The position numbers were made by a program, and so were the translations under genes. Shown here piece after piece: positions 45,337-55,900 of a DNA stretch of 64,000 nucleotides (positions are counted from its first letter, which is position 1; the number at the start of each line of letters is the position of its first letter). The stretch covers positions 328,574-392,573 of the forward strand of contig JAFGAL010000010.1 of NCBI GenBank assembly GCA_016933695.1, given 5' to 3'. The notes under the pieces were generated by a model. The model saw nothing but the letters and a program-made list of their open reading frames with translations. It was not told where the DNA came from and ran no database searches. The stretch comes from Candidatus Zixiibacteriota bacterium (GTDB taxonomy: Bacteria > Zixibacteria > MSB-5A5 > GN15 > PGXB01).

Positions 45337-46275
45337 ATGATCGGAAAAATAAAACGTGTTGGATTACGCGAGGTTTGGAAGCATGAGGCCTATGATTTTA
45401 CACAGTGGCTGGAAGAAAACATCGAGATCTTAAACGATGTCATTGATATAAATCTGGCCAATGCTGAGCGGGAAAAATCAGCAGGAACCTTTAGTGTCGA
45501 TCTCGTAGCTGAAGATGAGAAAGGAAATCCTGTTGTAATTGAGAATCAACTTGAAAAAAGTAATCATGATCATTTGGGCAAGTTAATCACTTATCTCACC
45601 AATTTGGGTTCGAAAGTGGGAATCTGGGTCGTTTCTGATCCCCGTCCTGAACACGTCAATGCCATATCTTGGCTCAATGAATCAAGTTCAGCATCATTTT
45701 ATCTCTTGAAGGTAGAAGCCATTAAAATCGGTGACTCAGAACCTGCCCCGTTGCTGACTTTGATAGTTGGCCCCAGCGAAGAAAGTCGAGAAGTCGGCCA
45801 GACCAAACAAAAAATTGCTGAACGGCATATTTTTCGGCAAAAGTGGTGGACTGCTTTATTGGATCAGGCCAAGAAAAAGACCAGGCTTCATGCGAATATA
45901 TCTCCCAGCGCCTACAACTGGGTTGGCACCAGTTCGGGAATACGGGGACTGAGTTTCAACTATGTCGTAAACCAACACAATTCTGCCGTGGAATTGTATA
46001 TTGATAAGGGCAAGGACTCCCGAGAAATCAATAAGGAGATTTTTGAGAAACTCATAGCCAACAAGGATCGTATTGAGGCAGCCTATGGCGAGTCACTGGA
46101 GTGGGAAAGGTTAGAATCAAAACGAGCATGCCGTATTGTAAGGCGTTTTCCTAATGCGGGCTATCGTAATCCCGATGAGCAGTGGCCGCAGATCCACGAT
46201 GAAATCATTAACGCAATGATTCGTTTTGAAAAAGCCCTCTCCCCTTATTTGAAGAAAATAAAGGCACCGAAATAG
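45337..46275 (+). CDS. DUF4268-type nuclease-like protein
   Basis: A cytoplasmic protein of 312 residues. The N-terminal part has a PD-(D/E)xK nuclease pattern: Asp55 in TFSVDLVAED and Glu69-x-Gln71 in NPVVIENQLEKSNHDHLGKL. The C-terminal part resembles DUF4268. GGGAG precedes ATG 45337. It starts 36 bp after the beta-helix exoprotein gene and may share its transcript, an unusual pairing. Proteins of this kind occur alone or near restriction and defence genes. A DNA-targeting role is inference; no methylase or partner gene was seen. Confidence 0.7.
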   Translation: MIGKIKRVGLREVWKHEAYDFTQWLEENIEILNDVIDINLANAEREKSAGTFSVDLVAEDEKGNPVVIENQLEKSNHDHLGKLITYLTNLGSKVGIWVVSDPRPEHVNAISWLNESSSASFYLLKVEAIKIGDSEPAPLLTLIVGPSEESREVGQTKQKIAERHIFRQKWWTALLDQAKKKTRLHANISPSAYNWVGTSSGIRGLSFNYVVNQHNSAVELYIDKGKDSREINKEIFEKLIANKDRIEAAYGESLEWERLESKRACRIVRRFPNAGYRNPDEQWPQIHDEIINAMIRFEKALSPYLKKIKAPK

Positions 46276-46280
46276 GCAGT

Positions 46281-46311
46281 ATTTCTGTAAACTCTGCATT
46301 GCAGAAATGGA
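46281..46311 (+). repeat. 31-bp palindromic repeat, copy 1
   Basis: Contains arms ATTTCTG and CAGAAAT around GCATT. It matches 25 of 31 bases of a second copy at 58348-58378. It sits in the 116-bp gap between two convergent genes. Confidence 0.5.
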
Positions 46312-46391
46312 CTAACATGGTTCGATTGCCGTTCTAATAACCTCTATCTCAAAGCCTTGCTCAATAGCCCTTGTAGCCTTGTGTTTTTTCT

Positions 46392-49300
46392 TTACGGCAC
46401 CTGGCATCCGGGAGGACAACACATTACGGGGCTTCCCACAGGATCCTGGTAGATGTGCTCAATCATCGCCAGTATATCCAATAGATTTATTGTTGGATTC
46501 TCGACATCTACTCCGTCTCCATTGCAGTCCAGCAAGGCATCACATCCCTCCGGATTGGGCGGGTATCCCGGTGGCTCCTGATAAACATAGGAAATGACAT
46601 GTAATATATCCAACAGGTTTATCACCAGATCGCTGTTGGCGTCACCTGCCACGGCATGAGTAATACAGCAATTCTCACACACATCGCCAATACCATCCGA
46701 GTCCGCATCCGCCTGATCTGGATTATACACTGTGGGACAATTGTCGTAGTAGCTCGGGATTCCATCAACATCAGGATCCGGTGCAGACATAAACAGGCCA
46801 TAAATTCCGGGTTCAGATATATTGGCCGTAATAATATTGTTAAGCGCGTCATGCTCATATGCTGTCATGACCTGCCAGGCCTGGGTTGCCGTATCATACG
46901 ATTGAATGGTCATCCCCAATTCATCATAACCTATTTCTTCAATATCCGGATAATCGACCATCAATAGATTTACACCGGTCAATGGCGCAACCAAATCACC
47001 AAACGACACATGAAACGCCGGGCTCACTGGTGCCGCTTCTGACGGAAGTGACGGCATCTGGGCCGCCACTGTCAGAATGGAAAGTGTATTATTGTTACCA
47101 TAGATTTCATCAAGCATAAGGAATACGGAGCCATCTTCAGATGCCAGATATGTCTGGTCATACAGCGTGTCACCATGGGTTACCGCGTAACCAAAGGCAT
47201 AACGCGTGGTATCGTCAAGAGTGTCGACTACCGAAATTTCCAGAACTCCGACAAGTCCCGAATCAAGCGGTATCGCGCCATCTATCAGTTGGTCTTTTGC
47301 AAGAGAAAGCGGCGCAGTGAACCCTGTCTTTCCTTCGGGATAAATGGTTGCAATCGGTAGCGCCGTAAGTTCCAGCGTCTGGTTTGTAATGGCAATATGA
47401 AGTTCATTAGTCGGTGGATTAATTACATCCGCCACTCCAGTTGCCTTGAAACCAATCTGATCACATTCAAAGATCAATTCATCCTCATCACCGGAGTCTT
47501 CACTATAAAGGTAATCCCGGGATTTACCCTCACTGTTTCGGATATTCAGACGATCACCATAGCAGATGCCGAGGATCATGAGATATCCATCATTATCGGT
47601 TCGACCCTGGTTTATACTCCATTCCTTTCCATCAGTATTGTCCGGGTCTTTGATCAACGATACCTTGGCATTTTTAACATCCTGCAAACCCAGAATCCCG
47701 CCGCACTTGCGGACACGCAATAAGAAGTAATTTGGACCGCGATCATCGCATATCATGTCCGGATCAATATAGTCATCAATAAACACCAGATCGGCCCCAA
47801 TATTCACCCGCGCCCCGGTTCCATAGTTTTCATCATTCGGGCCATTCAACTCAGCCCCGCGATCAGGGACTCCCTCGGTTGCAACCGGCTGCTTGGGAGA
47901 CCTAAGATATATCGGGATTCCATTCAAGAATCCCCATTGATCAGATTCGTAATTTTCTTCTAATGCACTCCAGCAAGACATACCACGATGTTTCCATTGA
48001 TTGGGATATCCGGGAGGTCTACCACACTGTCTATCCACTTTGAGCTCTGTATTTGCGTCATAATCAGCATCACTGGAATACTCGGACCAAACTGACAAAG
48101 TGCCAATCATTATGCCAATTTCTTTCAATTTGCTCTCAGTGAAACCAAATTCCGATTCAAGTCCACAGTATTCATCACTTATATTGAACCAGGCATGAGA
48201 CAATTCATGGTATGCTGATCGATATGTATTGGATAGATGACTACCAAAATCATCCAGCGACCAGTCAGGTATGACTCTGGATCCATATACTCGCGTGTTA
48301 TCAAAATCCACACTCATTGTTCCCGCCAGTTGCACATCGGGGAGCCACCAACGCGGCATATATGCGGGCCCTGATTTGGTCAGATCTGATTCGTCATGTT
48401 GAAAGGCCTTCCCCGGATTTGCACCCGGCGCGCTATTTCTATCGTTTGCGGCACTGATTTTAAGATCCATTTCATCTTTGGCAGGAATGCCGAATGGATC
48501 TCCTTCATCGGAATCCCCAATCAGACCGATTCGATCGATCAACCAAACCGTGTCAATCACCGCTTGGCCATCAAAGGCATCATACATGAAGTTGCCCATT
48601 TTGCGTAGGCCGGCCTTCAAGTTGGTGACAAATTCGCTATTTGCTTTTTCATTCCAATTTATGCCGACCGTTAGATTAAATCGAAGTAAAGTATGTTCAA
48701 GTGGGATGTCCAGGGTTTGCGACAGGTCTGATTTACAATGTCCCAGTGTCCCATTGGCGCGAATGGTATCACTGTCAATTGTGATTCGATGCGAAATATG
48801 TTCGGCATCGCGGATATACTTGGGCCAGCGGGCAAAAACAAACTCATCTGCCACTTTGTATACCCTGATCACTTCATCGCTACTGAGGTCAGCGGAATAT
48901 GTCCCTCCCCCATTTTCCTCAATAGTCCCGATCGCAATCAGACCGTTTTCATCAGTCTCTCCGAGCACATTCAGCCATTCGTCATTTCGATATATCTGAC
49001 ACTTAGCACCTTGAACATCATCATACGTGTCACTGCCGGTCGGGGCAATGACATGAATCTGAGGAGGAGATGTCATGAAGTGAAGAGGATCGCTTAGAGT
49101 GAAATTACCACACAGCCCGGCCTTTATGGAGACACTGCCCATTCCAAGGTTATATGGCTCCCAGGTATTGGCATATACTCCGTCCTCTGCCGCACCGTCA
49201 CCATGTGAACCGTCATCGTAAAGAATTACCGGGTTATCACCATTGGAGAACTCAGCCACGACTGAGATACCATGCGGGACGTCGCCATCCTCGGCCACGG

Positions 49301-52300
49301 TTGCTTGGATTTTTACTGGCGCCAGTTTTACCAGTTGCGCCGCCTCCATTGGATCATCAATGGTAATTTCAAGATTCCCGACTCCCTGACGCAATTGCGG
49401 CAGATTTGAAACAATCGCATCTGCCTCCTGTTGCGTTTCAGCAAGAACATATTGAGAATAGCTATCAAGGCATAAACAGAGATTGAATTCGCTTACTGCA
49501 GAATAATGGCCACCGGTTTTCCAATGCGTATTGATTCTTGCAGTATTCACCGCATTTCCTTCCGAGGCGAAATTGATATTATCACCTTCGACAATAAAAG
49601 CGTATTCTCCGTGCGGAACCAGCCAGTCGAGTTCGCCCACCAGATCACCATTGAAATAGATGTCAACATCGTGACGAGGGATATAGGACGACCTGGGCGA
49701 AAAATACACTGAGAACACTCCTTCAGAAACATCCGCCGGATCAATGCCTGATGGGGTAATAAAACCAACACTTATATCCGGTTTGTTGGTGCAATACCAG
49801 CTTCTTCTTTCAACACAGAACCGCACATCTTCCGCCGTTCCCAGAAACACCTCTAAATCCGGCGGCGGCGTAAAATCAAGAGGAACTCGAAGCAGTTCTC
49901 CGTCATACCATATCTCCAGATCACCGGAATTGTCTAACAGCAATAGCGATGGGAACTTGGCAATTATGCCGTTCTTATTATACTCAATCCCATCTCCCTT
50001 TTCATCTTCAATGGTCAGATATGGAACCACCTCAATCGACACCGTGTCGCTTGTTCCCAACAGCAGATGTTCGACCTGTGGCATGACATAGGCGGCGTTG
50101 AAAATGGAATCAGGAAGTAATATTGACAAGTTGGTTATGGTATCTCCGAGATTAATAATCCTAACGGTATGTGCCAGCGTCTGGCTGTCTACGGCAATCA
50201 CCTGGGCATCGACAGACAATACCGGCGGCACGACCGTCAATACCACCGGCAAAAACATTAAGGCCGTATCCTCACGCCAGCTTTCCAGCGTAAGATCAAA
50301 ATTGTATATGCCGGGGCCGACATCCTGCGTGTGAATGCCAAGATCAATGATAAATTGCTCCGGACCGATTGAGTAACGCGGTTCATCAGGACTGCCTTCA
50401 CCAATAAAACCCACCGCCAGTTCTTCCGGATAGTTGAGAGGATAGGCCTGCACAAAATACGCAAGCGAATCAGTATTCTCACACGAGACATCTATATGCT
50501 GGTCATAGGCTCGGGTAACACTCACCTTTATCGTATCGTCGGTAAAAACCACCCCATTTACGACATGAAATGTATCAATATCGGATTCAGTAATATATCC
50601 CCATGCCGCCTCGGCCTCGACATACCATTCATACCCGGCATCCCTTGTTAAACCCTGCAGATATATCTGGTGAGTATATCCGGTAGTTGTAACATATTCC
50701 TGCCAGTCAGGATTGTCAATTTGTCTGAGAATAATCGTGCAAACCGCCGGTCCGGAGGTTGTAAGTTGCAGAAGAAGGTTTTCACTGACAACGTTGGCAT
50801 TGGATTCCGGAATGCGATTTTCAATATATACATATGGTGATACATATAGTGTTGTCTGAATGAAGTTAGTATCTGCAGATCCGTCGGTTATAAAATACGC
50901 CGGAGTATAAGTGCCGGTATCAGCCAGTGCGGAGACATCAGACGGCAATTCAACAGAAAAGGAGTCGACCAGAGTGGCACCGCTGACAATAATCGCGCTG
51001 TCAATGGTTTTGGACAGCCAGGACGCATTGATTCCCACAATACCATAGTAATACATTCGTGAGGTCTTTGATGTATTGACCAAAGTAACATATTGATCGC
51101 CATATCCTCCAAAACTTGTTGAATCATTTTCCGGTGATACGGTAATATTCGGCAATTCACGCTTTGCCACAATGACAACCGTGTCATAAACGGTGTAACT
51201 TGCAGTGGGATAAGCCGCCGCTGCGAGAGTTATCGAAGTGTTATTTTCGATATCGACCGGAATCTGCCATGCAAACTCGAATGGTTTGACGCCATCAAGC
51301 ATGGTTATATTCGTATCATTCCAAAATATATCAATCACAACACTGTCAATTCCCCAGGTATCTGTGGCAGAAACGTATACAGTGATAGAATCATCCGGAT
51401 AATACTCGGCAGAGTCATTCGGATGAGTGATCGCGATTACTGGCGGCCCGGTGAAACGATTGTATTCAAGCTCAAACCCGGTCATATCTCCAAAGCCAAG
51501 CGGCATATTGCCCACGCGAACCGTATCACCGACCTGATTACCATTCAGATCAAACTTCACTACCGCCGAATCATTCCGTAATGCGGCCCAGAGATATCCG
51601 TTTTTATCAATGGCCAAGCCTGCTATCCGCGATCCAACATCAAATATGACCAGATCATCAACCGCCGGCATATATCTTATAAGATAACCAAGACTGTTGC
51701 CTGTCCAGATGTTGTTAGCATTGTCAACCGCAACATCCCCTCTTCCCACCGATATGTATAGGGGGATTCTTTTTGAGATATAGCCACTGTCAGGATGATA
51801 GCCATTGAAGTAGTTTCGATCCTGACGAGAACCACAGGTCCAACCGATATCATATTGATCACATGAAATACCGGGACCTCTGTATCCGTAAGAAGTTACA
51901 CTCAGACCATGATTGGCTTTATCAAGGGTTTCGACATCTACAGTTACGATGCCCCCAACCGCATCCCATGTTTGCATCCAGGGAAGATATGCGATACCGG
52001 TTTTATCAAGCGAGAGCCCGATGCAATCGAAGCCCTCTTCATCAGCATACCCGCTGATTACGACCAGATCAGTTGAATCCAGAATGACACCGGAAGGATC
52101 GACTTTGGCAAAACGCGACCAGGTTTGAGAGACACCGCCAAGAGCCTTCCTCCCTGCGACATAAAAGTAACCATTGGTATCCACCGCAACACCAAGAGTC
52201 GCGGCCATCCAAGGACCAAAGTTAATTGAATCGACAACTTGATCGGTGGTTTTGGAAATTCGGTAGACATAGGGCGTGTAGCGATGCGTAACATATACAT

Positions 52301-52532
52301 AGTCAGCCCCTACCGCTATTCCGCCTGGTCCGTCTCCGACTGCAATAACCGCCTCGACTTGATGATCCTCCACATTGACTTTGTACACAGAATCATCCTC
52401 AAAACAGGGAACCCAGAGATAATCTGTAAATATTTGCTGAGCTCGAGTAGTGGTAGGTATGGCCAGCACTGCGAAGCAAAGCATGCTCGCCAAAAAGCCG
52501 GCAAACAAAAATGGCCTGACAATAACCCGCAT
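46392..52532 (-). CDS. Giant secreted beta-propeller/zincin protein with dockerin-like C-terminus
   Basis: A 2046-residue exported protein. ATG 52532, after GGAGGG, starts a signal peptide ending near TTTRAQQ. Residues about 15-340 look like a seven-bladed NHL/YVTN beta-propeller (repeats such as VGDGPGGIAVGADYVYVTH). Ig-like and fibronectin-like sandwiches follow. Around residue 1440 is AYHELSHAWFN, an HExxH zinc-protease motif; a third ligand was not identified. The C-terminus has a thrombospondin type-3 line (DNCPTVYNPDQADADSDGIG) and two dockerin-like repeats with INLLDIL. It is divergent from the next giant gene. It may be an adhesin with peptidase activity; activity is not proven by the motif alone. 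Confidence 0.8.
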   Translation of the reverse strand: MRVIVRPFLFAGFLASMLCFAVLAIPTTTRAQQIFTDYLWVPCFEDDSVYKVNVEDHQVEAVIAVGDGPGGIAVGADYVYVTHRYTPYVYRISKTTDQVVDSINFGPWMAATLGVAVDTNGYFYVAGRKALGGVSQTWSRFAKVDPSGVILDSTDLVVISGYADEEGFDCIGLSLDKTGIAYLPWMQTWDAVGGIVTVDVETLDKANHGLSVTSYGYRGPGISCDQYDIGWTCGSRQDRNYFNGYHPDSGYISKRIPLYISVGRGDVAVDNANNIWTGNSLGYLIRYMPAVDDLVIFDVGSRIAGLAIDKNGYLWAALRNDSAVVKFDLNGNQVGDTVRVGNMPLGFGDMTGFELEYNRFTGPPVIAITHPNDSAEYYPDDSITVYVSATDTWGIDSVVIDIFWNDTNITMLDGVKPFEFAWQIPVDIENNTSITLAAAAYPTASYTVYDTVVIVAKRELPNITVSPENDSTSFGGYGDQYVTLVNTSKTSRMYYYGIVGINASWLSKTIDSAIIVSGATLVDSFSVELPSDVSALADTGTYTPAYFITDGSADTNFIQTTLYVSPYVYIENRIPESNANVVSENLLLQLTTSGPAVCTIILRQIDNPDWQEYVTTTGYTHQIYLQGLTRDAGYEWYVEAEAAWGYITESDIDTFHVVNGVVFTDDTIKVSVTRAYDQHIDVSCENTDSLAYFVQAYPLNYPEELAVGFIGEGSPDEPRYSIGPEQFIIDLGIHTQDVGPGIYNFDLTLESWREDTALMFLPVVLTVVPPVLSVDAQVIAVDSQTLAHTVRIINLGDTITNLSILLPDSIFNAAYVMPQVEHLLLGTSDTVSIEVVPYLTIEDEKGDGIEYNKNGIIAKFPSLLLLDNSGDLEIWYDGELLRVPLDFTPPPDLEVFLGTAEDVRFCVERRSWYCTNKPDISVGFITPSGIDPADVSEGVFSVYFSPRSSYIPRHDVDIYFNGDLVGELDWLVPHGEYAFIVEGDNINFASEGNAVNTARINTHWKTGGHYSAVSEFNLCLCLDSYSQYVLAETQQEADAIVSNLPQLRQGVGNLEITIDDPMEAAQLVKLAPVKIQATVAEDGDVPHGISVVAEFSNGDNPVILYDDGSHGDGAAEDGVYANTWEPYNLGMGSVSIKAGLCGNFTLSDPLHFMTSPPQIHVIAPTGSDTYDDVQGAKCQIYRNDEWLNVLGETDENGLIAIGTIEENGGGTYSADLSSDEVIRVYKVADEFVFARWPKYIRDAEHISHRITIDSDTIRANGTLGHCKSDLSQTLDIPLEHTLLRFNLTVGINWNEKANSEFVTNLKAGLRKMGNFMYDAFDGQAVIDTVWLIDRIGLIGDSDEGDPFGIPAKDEMDLKISAANDRNSAPGANPGKAFQHDESDLTKSGPAYMPRWWLPDVQLAGTMSVDFDNTRVYGSRVIPDWSLDDFGSHLSNTYRSAYHELSHAWFNISDEYCGLESEFGFTESKLKEIGIMIGTLSVWSEYSSDADYDANTELKVDRQCGRPPGYPNQWKHRGMSCWSALEENYESDQWGFLNGIPIYLRSPKQPVATEGVPDRGAELNGPNDENYGTGARVNIGADLVFIDDYIDPDMICDDRGPNYFLLRVRKCGGILGLQDVKNAKVSLIKDPDNTDGKEWSINQGRTDNDGYLMILGICYGDRLNIRNSEGKSRDYLYSEDSGDEDELIFECDQIGFKATGVADVINPPTNELHIAITNQTLELTALPIATIYPEGKTGFTAPLSLAKDQLIDGAIPLDSGLVGVLEISVVDTLDDTTRYAFGYAVTHGDTLYDQTYLASEDGSVFLMLDEIYGNNNTLSILTVAAQMPSLPSEAAPVSPAFHVSFGDLVAPLTGVNLLMVDYPDIEEIGYDELGMTIQSYDTATQAWQVMTAYEHDALNNIITANISEPGIYGLFMSAPDPDVDGIPSYYDNCPTVYNPDQADADSDGIGDVCENCCITHAVAGDANSDLVINLLDILHVISYVYQEPPGYPPNPEGCDALLDCNGDGVDVENPTINLLDILAMIEHIYQDPVGSPVMCCPPGCQVP

Positions 52533-52591
52533 AGTTTCCCTCCGAAGTAGATATGACATGAAAACCAGTGGGCCGTGCCCTACCCAGATAA

Positions 52592-52620
52592 AATATAGAA
52601 ACTCCGGTGTTCATTGACAA
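52592..52620 (-). promoter_or_regulatory. Promoter of the beta-propeller/zincin gene
   Basis: On the minus strand, TTGTCA (52615-52620), a 17-bp spacer, and TATATT (52592-52597), with a leader of about 55 bp. Confidence 0.6.
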
Positions 52621-52816
52621 GGGGATTATTGGTTTTTTTTGGCCAGGAAGCATCTATAACAAATCCAACGAAATCTGCTGAGGGCTTAATCCCACTTTTG
52701 GCCCTACTCTGTTTGTTTTACAAGTGTAATTTCCTATTAAGGAATGGCCATCTTAAGATGTCTTTTAATCACACACAATAATTAGCATAATGGCGGCAAT
52801 ATTGCCTTCTTTACTA
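52621..52816. other. Middle of the divergent intergenic region
   Basis: About 200 bp separate the two divergent promoters. It is AT-rich, and no gene, repeat or clear operator was recognised. Confidence 0.4.
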
Positions 52817-52845
52817 TTGACAAAAGAGATTACTTGGCCTATTTT
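52817..52845 (+). promoter_or_regulatory. Putative promoter of the zincin/thrombospondin-repeat gene
   Basis: TTGACA (52817-52822), a 17-bp spacer, and TATTTT (52840-52845), about 58 bp before the start at 52904. Confidence 0.55.
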
Positions 52846-52903
52846 AAACTCGTAATTCGCAATCCGGAAATCTACAAAATAGAATCATATTGGGGAGGGT
52901 GCC

Positions 52904-55900
52904 ATGCGCAGTCTGTCTAATTCCATTCAATCAGGTAAACTACCTGTTGCATTGAGTTGCATATTATTGGTGATACTAATTTCACCTGCGGTTAAGGCAA
53001 TAACTCATGAACATTTGCCAAACTTGCATAGATCAGCTGAAGCAAATCTTGGCATTTTAGTAAAGGACATTTCAGCGCTTGATGACGAGGAGCAAGCCGC
53101 TTATGACTTTGCATCTGCGAATGGTTTCACTACTATTTTAATTGATCCAACAACAGCATTGAATCAGCTATCTATACTTAATTCTTGTGATGGCTATTGG
53201 GCTCCAAGCAAAACACAACCTACCGGATTTAATAATTCGACTATAATGGATGCCCTAAAGTTGCATATTCAATCTGGGAAAGGGTTATTGGTTTCTCTTT
53301 ATGGTTATTATCTTATTCAATATATGAATATAGGCTCAATTGCTATTGGTCCGCAATGGTATCCCGTTGTAAGTGATCATCTTTACTGGGTTGATGGTAT
53401 TACAAATCATCCCATTTTTAAAAATATGTCCGATTGGATTCCTCCAGAACTCCCGGATAATGCTGAACAGCTTCTTTGGCATGTTATTCCTTTTGTCGTC
53501 CCCGGTAGACCTGACGTAGATCAATGGTATGTTAATTCTATAGAATTAGCATTTGTTGAATTGTGGACCTCTTATGGATGGCCATATCAGGAATTCGATC
53601 CTGCCTTGCAAGCTGCTTATGGAATTGAAGGCACTACAGAAAGATCTGTTCGCTATAACTCATTAACTAAGGGCTATGTTGGAAATGGAAGTATTATTAC
53701 TGGATTTCCTTCACTTGGCAATACGGATTGGGTGCAATACGATCAAGCAGGTGAACAACTACTCATTGACGCATTGATGTTTGCCTGCAGAAAGGAGTTG
53801 CTTCCCGAACAATCGCAAGACTTTGATCTAAGTATATCTAAAATAGAAATTAACCAATGTGTAGAGTCTTCCAAATTGGTTAGTGGCAAGGCCACTGCCA
53901 TCAGAGTCTATGTCGAACTTCAGAGTAGTAATCCGAGTATAGGCATTCCCAACGTTTCTGTAGACCTTAGATATCAGTACGAAGGTGGAAGTGAAAGCTG
54001 CGCTGATCGATGTTCTTTTTCCAAAACAGTCAAACATAATCTCTTTTATAACCCGGATGAAATATATGGAGATTTACAGGTATTCACATTTATTCTATAT
54101 GCTCCGCAAGCAGGAACATATTCTTTTGCTGCAAACATAACTCCTGTCGCAGGAGAGACAAATCCGAGTAATAATTCTGCAGCTAAACAGGCATCGTTTA
54201 GTAATTCAAAATATCTTCACTTTATCCCAATTGGCATTCAAACATATGTATCTGGATATCCCACCGGAGAGAACTTCGTTAACTTGGAAGATTTCATTCA
54301 AAAGGTCTATCCCATTGACTATGCTGGTCTTGATATCGCCTTGCCGTCATATGAAGCTGAATATTGGATATCATTTGCGCCATATAACTCACTCGTTAAA
54401 AAATGGTGGATTGATGCTTCTCGCCCCTTAAATGATCTGGCATTGTATTCGACATTTGGCTCAGATCCCGATCATTTTGTTATGACTATTGGCTTGCTTA
54501 ATAAGTGGGGTTTGGGCAATAACGTATACGGACTGCATTTTCTCTTTCCGAGAGTAGTATTTTCTGTATGTGATGAGACATTGAACAAGGCCAACAATAC
54601 AAAGGAAACATCCAATGTTATCGCTCATGAGTTAGGGCATGCTATTGGAGGTTTATACATTGATAAAGAGCAATACAATATGTATCCGGATGATGTCGGC
54701 GGTCGCCCTGTTGACGCTGAGATAAGTTATGATGTATACAATAGAAATAACCTCTTGAGGTTTTATCCAAATAACAATAACGAAGATAAAAGACTCATTG
54801 ATTTTATGGGCAAGTCTGGATTTCCTCATTGGGTTCACAAGGATACATATGAAGACCTCTTTGATAAGTTTGAAAGGACCTCAAGGGCACCGATGCTTCG
54901 AGATACTGATTCCATAATTGTCATCCAGGGGTATATTGCAGAAGATGATTCGCTGGTTCTTTATACACCATTTATCAGGACAGGCTATCCGGACTCCACG
55001 ATCTATGACGTCGGAGGGTATTCAATTGTCTTCATGGATGAGTTTTCAGATGCTATTGAGCAATTCAATTTGGATACAAAAGAATTTATATTTGAGGGTG
55101 ATTCAAGCGGCATAAGGACTTATTCCTGTCAATATCCATACTATATGAATACACAAAAAATAGCCATTTTAAGTCAAACGGATACTTTGGGAATATTGAC
55201 CCGATCTGTAAACCCGCCGTCCTTATCAATAAACACCCCATCGGGAGGTGAATCATGGTCAGGGGAACAATCAATTACTTGGCAATATAGTGATTCCGAT
55301 AGTGATACGACATCATTTGTTGTGCAATATTCAAATGACGGTGTTGACTGGATGGCAATATCAACACTAATCAATGATACCATTTTAGTCTGGGAAACGG
55401 ACCTATTTCCAGGTGGTGCCAACTGCTATATTCGTGTAATGGCAAGTGACGGTCTCAATACAACCAATGCAGTGTCTAATGCATTTACTATTCAAAGCAA
55501 AGGTCCCGCTTGTAGTATTAAAAACCCAAGGGACTCAATAGAAATTGTATTAAGTCACGTAATTGGCTTTGTTGGTTCTGCAAAGGATCCCGAGGATGGT
55601 CCTTTGCCGGACTCTTCTTTGGCTTGGTATTCTTCTTTGGATGGTTTATTGGGATTTGGTAATTACATAAGCATTGATTATTTAACAGTGGGAGATCATT
55701 TGATTTCATTGGAAGCCCACGACAACGATGCGAATATGGCTGCAGATACGATTGAGCTTTCAATTCTGCAAGATACTGACTCCGATGGAATGCCCAACAC
55801 CTGGGAATCAATTAATGGGTTGTCACCTGACTTTGATGACTCACAATTGGATCCAGATAACGACGACTTGAATAATTCATCTGAATTCTACTTCAATTGC

